Positions 35,762-44,663 of a DNA stretch of 64,000 bases are shown here, in pieces. The notes under the pieces are model-generated. The model searched no databases. It had not been told where the DNA came from and was given only the letters and a program-made list of their open reading frames with translations. A program made the translations under genes and the position numbers. The DNA comes from Pantoea trifolii (GTDB lineage: Bacteria > Pseudomonadota > Gammaproteobacteria > Enterobacterales > Enterobacteriaceae). The stretch is from the NCBI RefSeq assembly GCF_024506435.1, contig NZ_JANIET010000002.1, positions 124,001 to 188,000 on the forward strand, in the 5' to 3' direction. Position 1 is the stretch's first letter; each line of letters starts with the position of its first letter.

Positions 35762-37102
35762 ATGACGAAATCACATGCGGTAACTTTGGATTACGCTTTG
35801 CCGAAGGACGGAACAACCAAGAATAACGTCGTCCGCCGCGCCTCGCTGGCGGGCGGCGTCGGATCCTTTGTCGAGTGGTATGACTACGGCATTTACGGCT
35901 TATTGGTCAGTTCACTGGTGCTGGTGTTTTCCGCCAGTGACATGAGCACCACCGATTCCGGCCTGATGTTGACCTACCTCGGCTTCACCGTAAGCTTCTT
36001 TGTGCGCCCGTTCGGCGGCGTCATTTGCGGCTATCTTGGCGACAAAATGGGCCGTCAGAAGCTGCTGGCGATTCTTTTGCTGATGATCTCGCTGGCGACG
36101 GCGGCGATTGGCCTGCTGCCAAGTTACGCCAGCATTGGCTGGGCGGCACCGGCGCTGCTGATTTTGCTGCGCATCGTCCAGGGGTTCTCTGCTGGTGGCG
36201 AAGTTTCGGGCGCCGGTTCGTTCGTGGCGGAATATGCCGAAGATCATCGCCGCGCGGTGGTGATGTCGCCGCTGGTGATGGGATCGTTTATCGCGTTGCT
36301 GTTCGGCAGCCTGCTGATCAGCGGATTGATCAACGTATTCGGCACGGAGGCGATGACCGCTTGGGTGTGGCGCGTGCCGTTCCTGCTGGCGATTCCAATG
36401 GCCTTGATTGGTGTCTACATCCGCACCCGTATTGAGGACACGCCCCATTTTCAGATGGTAAAAGCCAACAAGCGCGTGGTACGCAATCCATTGCGTGAAG
36501 TGCTTTCCTCTAAGCGCCATCTGAAAGCGATTGGACTGGCGATCACGCTGCCAGCGGTCAACGGTCCGGGCTATTACATTCTGTTTGTCTACATGCCGAC
36601 CTACCTGAACAAAGTGATGCACTTTCAGCAGATTCAAAGCCTGATGGTCACCGCCTGCGGGTTGATCACCATTATCGCCACCATTCCGATGATGGCGTGG
36701 CTGTCGGATCGTCTGGGACGCAAGCCGCTGCTGGTGGCGTCGGCGATTGCGATGGCGCTGCTGGCGTGGCCCTGTTTCTGGCTGCTGACGCTCGGCATGT
36801 TCCCGCTGGCGTGCATGGCGGCCGTTCTGCTGGCGTTTGCCTTCGCCGGACATGCCGGTGTGATTCAGGCGACGCTGGCCGAAATGTTCCCCACCAACGT
36901 GCGTTACAGCGCCTACAGCATCGGCTTCAACCTCTCAACGGTGATCTTTGGCGGCTCCGCGCCATTACTGATGACGTGGCTGATTGGCCTGACCGGCATC
37001 GCCAGCATTCCCAGCTATATGGTGATTTTCACCGCCGCGTTAACGCTCATCAGCACGCTGTATCTGAAAGAAACCGCCGGTAAGCCACTCGCTGCCGAGT
37101 GA
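35762..37102 (+). CDS. MFS transporter, metabolite:H+ symporter family (KgtP/ShiA-like)
   Basis: About 446-residue 12-helix symporter. ASLAGGVGSFVEWYDYGIYG near the N-terminus, RPFGGVICGYLGDKMGRQKLL, and the conserved RIVQGFSAGGEVSGAGSF (split around residues 140-160) are family hallmarks. Members take up alpha-ketoglutarate, shikimate, citrate, proline or betaine. ATG 35762 (AGGG 7 bases upstream) is chosen over ATG 35732. Its position suggests that it imports the substrate of the HyuAB pathway. Confidence 0.88.
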   Translation: MTKSHAVTLDYALPKDGTTKNNVVRRASLAGGVGSFVEWYDYGIYGLLVSSLVLVFSASDMSTTDSGLMLTYLGFTVSFFVRPFGGVICGYLGDKMGRQKLLAILLLMISLATAAIGLLPSYASIGWAAPALLILLRIVQGFSAGGEVSGAGSFVAEYAEDHRRAVVMSPLVMGSFIALLFGSLLISGLINVFGTEAMTAWVWRVPFLLAIPMALIGVYIRTRIEDTPHFQMVKANKRVVRNPLREVLSSKRHLKAIGLAITLPAVNGPGYYILFVYMPTYLNKVMHFQQIQSLMVTACGLITIIATIPMMAWLSDRLGRKPLLVASAIAMALLAWPCFWLLTLGMFPLACMAAVLLAFAFAGHAGVIQATLAEMFPTNVRYSAYSIGFNLSTVIFGGSAPLLMTWLIGLTGIASIPSYMVIFTAALTLISTLYLKETAGKPLAAE

Positions 37103-37144
37103 ACGCCGTAGCAATCTGCCCACATTCTGGATTTCGAGGTCATT

Positions 37145-39232
37145 ATGAAAAACGCGTCACCCTGGCGGATAGGGTTTGATATTGGCGGCACCTTTACCGA
37201 TCTGGTGCTGTTAAATGACATCTCTGGCGAGGCGATTCGGCATAAAACCCTGACCACGCCGGAGGATCCTTCGGAAGGGGCGTACACCGGCTTAACCCAA
37301 TTGGTGGAGCTGGCCGGGCTCAAAGCCAGCGACATTCACACCATCACGCACGGCACGACGCTGGCCATCAACGCGCTGCTGGAGCGGCGCGGCGCGAAAA
37401 CCGCCTTCGTGGTGACGCGCGGCTTCCGTGACGTCTTGGTGCTGGGGCGTGAATACCGTTATGACATCTACGATCTGAATGGCGCACCGGCGCAGCCGCT
37501 GCTGCCGCGTTCACAGTCGTACGAAATCAGCGAACGCGTGACGGCGCGCGGCGAGGTGATAACGCCGCTCGACGAAGCCGAAGTGGTGCGGCTGGCCGCT
37601 GAGCTGCGCGACCAAGGCTATGAAGCCGTCGCCGTGCTCTGTATGCATGCCTATGCGTGGCCGGAACATGAGAATCGCATCGAAGCGATTTTGAGCCGCG
37701 AACTGCCGGGCGTATCCATCTCGGTGTCGCACAAAGTGTCGCGGGAAATCCGCGAATACGATCGCGGCGTGCTAACCGCCATGAACGCCTTTGTGCAGCC
37801 GAAAGCGCGCCGCTATATGGCACGACTTGAGACCAAATTGCGCGAGGGCGGCTTCACCTGCGACTGGCTGGTGATGGGATCGAACGGCGGCCTGATGGCA
37901 CCGCAAGTGGCGGCGGATTATCCCACGCGCATCATTGAATCCGGCCCGGCAGGCGGCATCGTCGCCACCGCCGCCTTTGCGCGGAAAAATGCCGAACGTC
38001 AGGTGCTGGCGTTTGATATGGGCGGCACCACCGCAAAAGCGTGCGTAGTGCGCGATGGCGAACCCTCCATCACCATCGATTACGAAGTGGGGCGCGCGGA
38101 TCGCCTGCTGAAAGGCAGCGGCTTGCCGGTGAAGTTGCCGGTGGTGGACATGATTGAGATTGGCGCGGGCGGCGGCAGTATTGCGCGCGTCGATTCCCTC
38201 GGCCTGCTGGAAATCGGCCCGGAAAGTGCCAGCGCCTGGCCGGGTCCAGCCTGCTACGCACGCGGCGGCGAGCAGCCAACCGTCACCGACGCCAATCTGG
38301 TGCTGGGCTTGCTCGATCCCGATGCCTTCCTTGGTGGCCGCATGCCGCTCGACGTAGAAGCCGCGCGCCAGGCGATTCGCCGCATCGCCGAACCGCTGGG
38401 GCTGAGCATTGAAGACGCCGCGTGGGGCATTCACGAAGTAGCCAACAGCAAAATGTCTGAAGCGCTGCGCACCCATTCGGTGGAGAAAAACGTCAGCCCA
38501 GCGCAAATGACTATGCTGGCGTTTGGTGGCGCGGGCCCAAGCCACGCCTGGTCGCTGGCGAAGCAGCTAAGCGTTAAGCGCGTTTACTTCCCGAACGGAG
38601 CGGGCGTTTACTCGGCCTTCGGCTTATTGACCGCGCCGCCCAGCGCTGACTTTGTACGCAGCGATCGCTGCCGCCTGCAGCCTGGCATTGATGTAAAACG
38701 CATTGCGGCGCTGTTCGCCGAAGGCTTTGACGAAGCGATCACCACGCTGGCGGCGGCCAACGCCGATCCGAATACCGCGATTCAGCAGAAGCTTGCGGGC
38801 GTGCGCTATGTCGGCCAGGGATCGGAGCTCACCGTCACGCTGCCGGAAAGCTTCCTTGCGCAGGGCGATGTGCAAGCCCTGATCGACAGTTTTGAAGCCG
38901 CCCATCTGGCGCGCTTTGGTCGCACCTTGCCGGGACAAGGCGTGGAAGTGGTTAACTGGCGCGGTCGCGTGCAGACCACGCCACCCGCGCTGAATACCAC
39001 CGATCAACTCAGCCATCCTGAACCCGACGCGCGCGAGAAGAGCTTGCAAGTCTATCTGGGCCGCGAGCAGGGCTTCAGCAGCTGCCGCGTCATCCCGCGC
39101 AGCTTACTGATCACCGGCGAAGCTATTCACGGCCCGGCGCTGCTGCAGGAGAAAGAGTGCGCGATTTATGTCGGTCCCGGCGCATCCGCGCAGCTGGACG
39201 CGCAAGGTAATATTTTGATGGAGCTGAACTGA
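37145..39232 (+). CDS. Hydantoinase/oxoprolinase family protein, A subunit (HyuA)
   Basis: 695 residues. The N-terminal ATP-grasping motif FDIGGTFTDLVL (about residues 10-21), THGTTLAINALLERRGAKTAF, the second phosphate loop AFDMGGTTAKACVV (near 297), ESGPAGGIVATAAFA and IGAGGGSIARVD are all typical. HyuA-type subunits with HyuB hydrolyse cyclic amides (hydantoins, 5-oxoproline) or carboxylate ketones at the cost of ATP. GAGG lies 7 bases before the ATG. The next gene overlaps its stop as TGATG. Confidence 0.92.
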   Translation: MKNASPWRIGFDIGGTFTDLVLLNDISGEAIRHKTLTTPEDPSEGAYTGLTQLVELAGLKASDIHTITHGTTLAINALLERRGAKTAFVVTRGFRDVLVLGREYRYDIYDLNGAPAQPLLPRSQSYEISERVTARGEVITPLDEAEVVRLAAELRDQGYEAVAVLCMHAYAWPEHENRIEAILSRELPGVSISVSHKVSREIREYDRGVLTAMNAFVQPKARRYMARLETKLREGGFTCDWLVMGSNGGLMAPQVAADYPTRIIESGPAGGIVATAAFARKNAERQVLAFDMGGTTAKACVVRDGEPSITIDYEVGRADRLLKGSGLPVKLPVVDMIEIGAGGGSIARVDSLGLLEIGPESASAWPGPACYARGGEQPTVTDANLVLGLLDPDAFLGGRMPLDVEAARQAIRRIAEPLGLSIEDAAWGIHEVANSKMSEALRTHSVEKNVSPAQMTMLAFGGAGPSHAWSLAKQLSVKRVYFPNGAGVYSAFGLLTAPPSADFVRSDRCRLQPGIDVKRIAALFAEGFDEAITTLAAANADPNTAIQQKLAGVRYVGQGSELTVTLPESFLAQGDVQALIDSFEAAHLARFGRTLPGQGVEVVNWRGRVQTTPPALNTTDQLSHPEPDAREKSLQVYLGREQGFSSCRVIPRSLLITGEAIHGPALLQEKECAIYVGPGASAQLDAQGNILMELN

Positions 39233-40914
39233 TGAGTGCGACAACCCACGATCATCTGCGTTTTCTCGACGATCCGATTAGCCTGCGCATCACCTGGGAT
39301 CGGCTGGTCAGCATCTCGGAAGAGGCGGCAGCCACGCTGGTTAACATGGCGTTCTCCAGCATTATCCGCGAAGTGGGCGATTACTCGTGCCTGCTGATGG
39401 ATGCCAGCGGCAGCTCGCTGGCACAACCGAAAACCAGCGTACCGGTGTTTATTGGCACCTTGCCCGCCACGGTGCGCCATCTGCTGGCGAAATTCCCGGC
39501 GGAGACGCTGAAACCCGGCGATGCGCTGATCACTAACGATCCCTGGCTCGGCACCGGCCACCTCAATGACGTGACGGTGGTGACGCCAGTGTTCCGCGCT
39601 GGCAAGCTGGTGGCGTTTACCGGCGCGGCGGCGCACATGTCCGATATCGGCGGCTCGCTGAATATGGGCTCATCGCGCGACATGTTTGAAGAGGGATTCC
39701 TCATCCCGCCGAGCAAACTGATGATCGCGGGCGAGGTGAACCAGCAGTTGCTGGATCTGTTCCTTGCCAACGTGCGCTCGCCGGATCAGGTGGAAGGCGA
39801 TCTACACGCCATGCTGGCGGCTAACCAAATTGGCGCTAACGGCTTACTCGGCTTGATGGAGGATTTGCAGTTGGAATCGGTAACGCCGCTGGCGGAGAAG
39901 ATTCACTCGCTGACCGAAATCGCCATGCGCAAAGCCATTGAGGCGGTGCCGGATGGTCGCTATGAAGCGGCGGTGGATATTGGCGATTACGAAGGCGATA
40001 TCCATCTCAATGTGGCGGTGATTGTTGATGGCAGCAACATCACCATTGATTATGCCGGTTCGTCGGCGGAGTCGCTGTTTGGCAGCAACTGCCCAATGTC
40101 ATTCACCTATGCCTACAGCGTCTATCCGCTGAAATGCCTGCTTGAGCCGCATCTGCCGAATAACGAAGGCTGCTTTAAATCCATCACCGTCACCGCGCCC
40201 GAAGGCTCGATTGCCAATGCGCGGCCGCCTTGTGCGGTGGAGATGCGTAACCGCGTCGGACACATGGCGCACGCCGCCATTTTCACTGCGCTGGCCGATA
40301 TCATGCCGGATCGCGTAATGGGCCACTCGGGCAGCGCGCCGGTCACCTGCGACGTGTTCGCCGGACAATTTGATGACGGACGCCGCTTTGTCGAAAGCCT
40401 GTGCGTCAACGGCGGCACCGGCGCGCGTCCTGCCGCCGACGGTATCGTCACCGGCTTCCCCGGCAACATGTCCTCCACGCCGGTTGAGCTGATTGAATCC
40501 GCCACGCCGCTGCTGTTCCTGCAGAAATCCATCGTGCCCGATTCGGGCGGTGCCGGGCGTTATCGCGGCGGCGTGGCGCAGCGCATGGTGATTCGCAACA
40601 CCAGCAAATATCCGCTCTCGCACAGCATGTTCTATTCGCGGCAAAAACACGCGGCAGAGGGCGTGTTAGGCGCGGCGGCGGGTGCACCGAACGTTGTGGC
40701 GATTAATGGCGCATCGCTGGCGAAACCGGTGGGACGCCATGATGTGTTACCCGGCGACGAAGTCACCATTCAAATGCCGGGCGGCGGCGGCAAGATGCCG
40801 GTGGCCGAACGCGATCTCAACGCCATCCTGTGGGATGTGCAGGAAGGTTACATCACTGAAGCGGGCGCGTTGCGTGATTACGGCGTGAACCTGCATGACC
40901 TTAAAAGAGGCTAA
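39232..40914 (+). CDS. Hydantoinase B/oxoprolinase family protein (HyuB)
   Basis: 560 residues, full length. Recognisable are SSIIREVGDYSCLLMDASG, the DPWLGTGHLNDVTVV metal-site region (about 103-117), AAHMSDIGG, MEMRNR-like CAVEMRNRVGHMAHA and the glycine-rich PDSGGAGRYRGGVAQR and MPGGGGKMP near the C-terminus. It is the partner of HyuA, co-translated through a 1-base stop/start overlap. The exact ring or ketone substrate cannot be decided from the pair alone. Confidence 0.92.
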   Translation: MSATTHDHLRFLDDPISLRITWDRLVSISEEAAATLVNMAFSSIIREVGDYSCLLMDASGSSLAQPKTSVPVFIGTLPATVRHLLAKFPAETLKPGDALITNDPWLGTGHLNDVTVVTPVFRAGKLVAFTGAAAHMSDIGGSLNMGSSRDMFEEGFLIPPSKLMIAGEVNQQLLDLFLANVRSPDQVEGDLHAMLAANQIGANGLLGLMEDLQLESVTPLAEKIHSLTEIAMRKAIEAVPDGRYEAAVDIGDYEGDIHLNVAVIVDGSNITIDYAGSSAESLFGSNCPMSFTYAYSVYPLKCLLEPHLPNNEGCFKSITVTAPEGSIANARPPCAVEMRNRVGHMAHAAIFTALADIMPDRVMGHSGSAPVTCDVFAGQFDDGRRFVESLCVNGGTGARPAADGIVTGFPGNMSSTPVELIESATPLLFLQKSIVPDSGGAGRYRGGVAQRMVIRNTSKYPLSHSMFYSRQKHAAEGVLGAAAGAPNVVAINGASLAKPVGRHDVLPGDEVTIQMPGGGGKMPVAERDLNAILWDVQEGYITEAGALRDYGVNLHDLKRG

Positions 40915-40917
40915 AAC

Positions 40918-41724
40918 ATGGACAGATTAACAGGAAAGGTGGTGCTGATTACCGGCGCGGGCAGCGGAATTGGTAAAGCGGCGGCAGCCGGTTTTGCCGC
41001 GCGCGGGGCGCAGGTGATTTTGGTAGGACGACGTCAGGCGGTGCTGGATGAGGTGGCGGCGAGCCTGATCGCGCAGGGCGGTAAAGTGTCGGCTTATGCG
41101 GCAGATATCGCGCAAAAAACCGAGGTTGAGGCGCTGGTGGCGTGGGCGATAGCCGAACGGGGCCAGGTCGATATTCTGGTTAACAACGCCGGCAGCGCCA
41201 GCAAGACGCTGAATGCGCGCTGGATTGCCGAAGAGGAGTGGGATCAGGTACAGGACGTCAACATGAAAGCGGTATTCCTGCTGACGCAAGCGCTGCTGCC
41301 GGACATGCTGGCGCGCAAAAACGGCACCATCATCACCGTATCCTCACTGGCGGCGCTGCGGCCAAATCTGCTGGGTGGCGCGGCCTACGGCGCAGCGAAA
41401 GCCGCGGTGCGCAACTTTATGACCTATCTGCACAACACCTTCCGCAACGACGGCATCCGCTCAACCTGCATTTTACCGGGTGAAGTGAACACGCCGATCA
41501 TGGATAACCGCGCCAATCCGCCGGATCAGGCGATTCGTGATGGCATGGTGCAGCCGGAAGATGTGGCTGAAGCCATTCTGCTGTGCGCCAGCTTACCGGC
41601 GCGCACCGTGGTGGAAGAACTGATTGTCGCGCCGACGGTGCTGCGCGATCTCTCCGGCGATCTGGAGATCAGCCGCTGGAAAAATGCCCCGGCAGCGTGC
41701 CAGGCCGAACGTGAAAAATCGTAA
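40918..41724 (+). CDS. Short-chain dehydrogenase/reductase (SDR)
   Basis: 268-residue classical SDR. Cofactor motif TGAGSGIGKA (about residues 12-21), NNAGSAS (about 88), catalytic Ser in TVSSLAALRP and the YxxxK pair in AAYGAAKAAVRNF are intact. The basic RRQ after the second strand suggests NADP use. Starts 4 bases after HyuB, so it is part of the same transcript. Confidence 0.93.
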   Translation: MDRLTGKVVLITGAGSGIGKAAAAGFAARGAQVILVGRRQAVLDEVAASLIAQGGKVSAYAADIAQKTEVEALVAWAIAERGQVDILVNNAGSASKTLNARWIAEEEWDQVQDVNMKAVFLLTQALLPDMLARKNGTIITVSSLAALRPNLLGGAAYGAAKAAVRNFMTYLHNTFRNDGIRSTCILPGEVNTPIMDNRANPPDQAIRDGMVQPEDVAEAILLCASLPARTVVEELIVAPTVLRDLSGDLEISRWKNAPAACQAEREKS

Positions 41725-41735
41725 TAGGAATCCTT

Positions 41736-42887
41736 ATGTCGAGCCAAAATTTTAAAGCCGCCGAGGCGGTATTACGTGTAGAGCGCACCTCGCTGCGTGT
41801 GCAGCAACCTGCGTCGAGCGGCGATATGGTTTCTCTGGCGATGGGCGAACCGGATTTCGATACCCCGCCGCGCATCGTGCAAGCCGCGGTTGAAGCACTG
41901 CAAGCCGGTTACACCCATTACGCGCCGCTGCTCGGTGACAAAGCCTTGTGCAGCGCGCTGGCGGACGAGGTATCCGCGCAAAGCGGCAACGCGGTGAAAG
42001 CCGGTGAAATTCTGGTCACGCACGGCGGCACCGCCGGTCTTGCGGCGGCGATTCTCTCCATCGTCAATCCAGGCGATCGCGTGGTGATCCCCGATCCAAC
42101 CTATTCGCTGTACGCGGATTTGGTCAATATGGCCGGCGGCATCTGCGTGCCGATGCCGTGCCGCGCGGATCTGCACTGGGATCTGGAACGTCTGGATCGT
42201 GCGCTCGACGGCGCCAAACTGTTTGTGTTCTGCAATCCCGGCAATCCCACCGGCATTGTGCACAGCCGCGCCGAAATTGAAGCGCTAGGCCAACTGGTGA
42301 ACCAGCACGATACGCTGGTGATCGCTGATGAAGCTTATAGCGATCTGGTATTTACCGATCGTCCCTTTACCTCGGTGCTGCACATTCCCGCCTTTGCCGG
42401 ACGCACGCTGTTCTGTCAGACTTTCTCTAAAAGTTACGCCATGACCGGCTGGCGCGTGGGTTATCTGGCGGGACCGGCGGAGATGATCGCCGCCGCCGCG
42501 CGCGTACACAATACGGTGAACGGATCGGTGAACAGCGCGGTGCAGCGTGCGGCGCTGATGGCGCTGACGCAGTGTAAAGATGACGTAAAACGTATGTATG
42601 ATGTCTACCGCCAGCGTCGCGTGCTGATGATGGAAGGATTGTCGGCGATTCCAGAGTTGAAACTGAATGAACCCGAAGGCGCGTTTTACTGCTTCCCGGC
42701 CTATTCGTTGCCGATTCCGGCGATTGATATGGTGTCGTTGCTGCGCGAACAGGGCATCGCGGTGCGGCCTGGCAGTGAATTTGGCGCGGCGGGCGAAGGG
42801 CATTTGCGCCTCTCTTACGCTGCCAGCAGTGAAGCCATTACTGAAGGTGTGCGCCGTTTGAAGCGCGGCCTGGCCAGTTTCAAGTAA
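41736..42887 (+). CDS. Class I/II PLP-dependent aminotransferase
   Basis: 383-residue fold type I aminotransferase. PLP lysine in TFSKSYAMTGWRVGYLAG (near residue 233), CNPGNPTGIV, ADEAYSDLVF and the carboxylate-binding Arg in GHLRLSYAAS are present. It would interconvert an amino acid and a keto acid, linking the HyuAB product to central metabolism. 11 bases after the SDR, AGGAA before the ATG. Confidence 0.93.
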   Translation: MSSQNFKAAEAVLRVERTSLRVQQPASSGDMVSLAMGEPDFDTPPRIVQAAVEALQAGYTHYAPLLGDKALCSALADEVSAQSGNAVKAGEILVTHGGTAGLAAAILSIVNPGDRVVIPDPTYSLYADLVNMAGGICVPMPCRADLHWDLERLDRALDGAKLFVFCNPGNPTGIVHSRAEIEALGQLVNQHDTLVIADEAYSDLVFTDRPFTSVLHIPAFAGRTLFCQTFSKSYAMTGWRVGYLAGPAEMIAAAARVHNTVNGSVNSAVQRAALMALTQCKDDVKRMYDVYRQRRVLMMEGLSAIPELKLNEPEGAFYCFPAYSLPIPAIDMVSLLREQGIAVRPGSEFGAAGEGHLRLSYAASSEAITEGVRRLKRGLASFK

Positions 42888-42917
42888 CATCAGCACGTTT
42901 AAGGAAGCATACCCACA

Positions 42918-43538
42918 ATGACGGGAAAACCGATGCGCAGTGATACCGAAAGAAACCGCAAGAACCTGATTCAGGCAGCTGCCCGCTTGTTCGAGCGCTC
43001 CGAAACCCCGATAAGCATGACGGAAATCGCCGCGGAAGCTGGCGTCTCCGTGGCCACCGCCTATCGTCAGTTTACGTCGGTTGAAGAAGTGCTGAATGCT
43101 TATCGTCAGGACGTGGGGCAACTGCTGCTGGATTACAGTCTCGAGCAAAGCTGCAGCGGCTTACTGAAGCTGGAAAAAGTCAGCCGTTACTGGATCAAAC
43201 TGGTGCGTGAGCGCGGCGCGGCGATGGTGCCGATGCGTAACCGCCGCGGCTATCTGGAACGTTTATGGGAAGGCGCGGAATACCTGTTAGTGCAGGCCGA
43301 CGCGCTGCGCCCGGCGTTGCGTGAAGCGATGGAGGAGATGGAGCTGCCGGATATTGGCGATAAGGCGGTGTTCCTGTGGAATATCCTGTTCGATCCGCGC
43401 GAAATCTTTGATTTGCTCGACACGGTAGGGCTGACGGAAAAACAGGTCGGCACCCAGCTGATGTCGGTTCTGGTCGGCGGTTTACGCGGCTTCGCTACCG
43501 CGAATGAATTCATCGCCGAAGCCAGCCGCAGTAAATAG
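42918..43538 (+). CDS. TetR family transcriptional regulator
   Basis: 206 residues. N-terminal helix-turn-helix MTEIAAEAGVSVATAYRQF (about residues 35-53) followed by an all-helical ligand domain with no named family. Lies 30 bases after the aminotransferase and probably regulates the preceding operon. ATG 42933 with GGGA upstream is a possible shorter start. Confidence 0.88.
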   Translation: MTGKPMRSDTERNRKNLIQAAARLFERSETPISMTEIAAEAGVSVATAYRQFTSVEEVLNAYRQDVGQLLLDYSLEQSCSGLLKLEKVSRYWIKLVRERGAAMVPMRNRRGYLERLWEGAEYLLVQADALRPALREAMEEMELPDIGDKAVFLWNILFDPREIFDLLDTVGLTEKQVGTQLMSVLVGGLRGFATANEFIAEASRSK

Positions 43539-43549
43539 TTTATGTGCCA

Positions 43550-43608
43550 GGTCGCCATGAATGGCGACCCTACAAAACCCGCTCGTAGGGTCGCCATTCA
43601 TGGCGACC
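43550..43608. repeat. Paired family A palindromes, tails facing each other
   Basis: GGTCGCCATGAATGGCGACC (43550-43569) with tail CTACAAAACCC, and GTAG plus GGTCGCCATTCATGGCGACC (43589-43608). Same inward-facing arrangement as at 34571-34630; these two pairs bracket the HyuAB module. Lies between convergent TetR and LysR genes. Confidence 0.9.
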
Positions 43609-43612
43609 TGCC

Positions 43613-44533
43613 TTAAAGCTTCGCGGTTAACGCCCGCAGAGGGGGCCGCAAAACCTCATGCAGCGCGCGGATCGCCGGGGAAAACTGTTTGCGATGCGGG
43701 CAGATAAGGTGCAGTGGCGTGCTTTCTCCCGGCATCTCCGGCATTACGCGCTCCAGCCTGCCGGCCAGCACGTCGTCACACACATCAATCCACGATTTAT
43801 AGGCGATGCCCATACCGGCAATGGCCCAGCGCCGCGCCACTTCGGCGTCATCACATAGCATGCGGCTTTTCACCGTGATCTGGCGGCGCATGCCATCCTG
43901 CGGAAATGTCCATTTGTCGTAAACGTGGCCGCCCATAATAAACAGCAGGCCATGATGATGCTGCGCGATCTCCTCCAGCATCTGTGGGCGACCGTGACGA
44001 TCGAGGTAATCCGGCGACGCCACCATCACGCGGCGATTGTCTTCTGCCAGCGGCAACGCCACGTAGCTGCTGTCTTCCAGCTTGCCGTAGCGAATGGCAA
44101 TATCCACGGGATCGCGGAACACGTCGCTGATCTGGTCGGAAAACGAGAGACGCACCGCCAGCGCTGGATGCTCGCGGCAAAAATCGGTGATCAGCGGCAG
44201 GAGAATATTGCGGCCAATGTCTGATGGCAGCGCGATTTTAAGCTCGCCGCTCAGCGCATCTTCATCGCTCTGCAAGCTGTCGGCACCGGCATGCATCAGC
44301 GCCAGCATCTCCTGCGCATAGGGCAGATACTTTTCCCCTTCGGCGGTTAAGCGCAGGCTGCGGGTGGAACGGGCAAACAAGCGCCGGTCCAGTTCCCGTT
44401 CCAGCCGCTGGATCGCCGCGCTGACCTGTCCGGGCAGCAAATTCACCTCGCGCGCCGCGCGTGAAAAGCTGCCGAGTGCGGCGGAACGCACAAACAGGGT
44501 GACATCTTCCAGTCGGATCATCTTCTTATACAT
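43613..44533 (-). CDS. LysR-type transcriptional regulator
   Basis: 306 residues. Helix-turn-helix around residues 20-65 (SFSRAAREVNLLPGQVSAAIQRLERELD split), then a full effector domain. MIRLEDV at 44521 is an alternative start. Divergent from the zinc-type alcohol dehydrogenase-like gene at 44664, with a perfect 19-base palindrome in between, so it probably controls that gene and nfsB. Confidence 0.9.
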   Translation of the reverse strand: MYKKMIRLEDVTLFVRSAALGSFSRAAREVNLLPGQVSAAIQRLERELDRRLFARSTRSLRLTAEGEKYLPYAQEMLALMHAGADSLQSDEDALSGELKIALPSDIGRNILLPLITDFCREHPALAVRLSFSDQISDVFRDPVDIAIRYGKLEDSSYVALPLAEDNRRVMVASPDYLDRHGRPQMLEEIAQHHHGLLFIMGGHVYDKWTFPQDGMRRQITVKSRMLCDDAEVARRWAIAGMGIAYKSWIDVCDDVLAGRLERVMPEMPGESTPLHLICPHRKQFSPAIRALHEVLRPPLRALTAKL

Positions 44534-44552
44534 CGTGGTAGTCGGCAGGGAT

Positions 44553-44571
44553 TTTCACTCTAAGAGTGAAA
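44553..44571. promoter_or_regulatory. Perfect 19-base palindrome, likely operator
   Basis: TTTCACTCTAAGAGTGAAA, perfectly symmetric around A at 44562, 20 bases upstream of the LysR gene and 93 bases upstream of the oxidoreductase gene. Best explained as the LysR binding site. Confidence 0.6.
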
Positions 44572-44663
44572 GTGTTCACCTGCAACTGGCATTTTTCATT
44601 GCGCTGCGGCCCGCTATGCTGAATTCACTTCACGAAACCTGCTGATGAATAAGGATCTGCCTG

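Noticed and set aside
35912..36853. 313-codon open frame antisense to the MHS symporter
   Set aside because: Composition rich in Gln/Arg/His, typical of reverse-complement shadows; the sense frame carries all symporter motifs.
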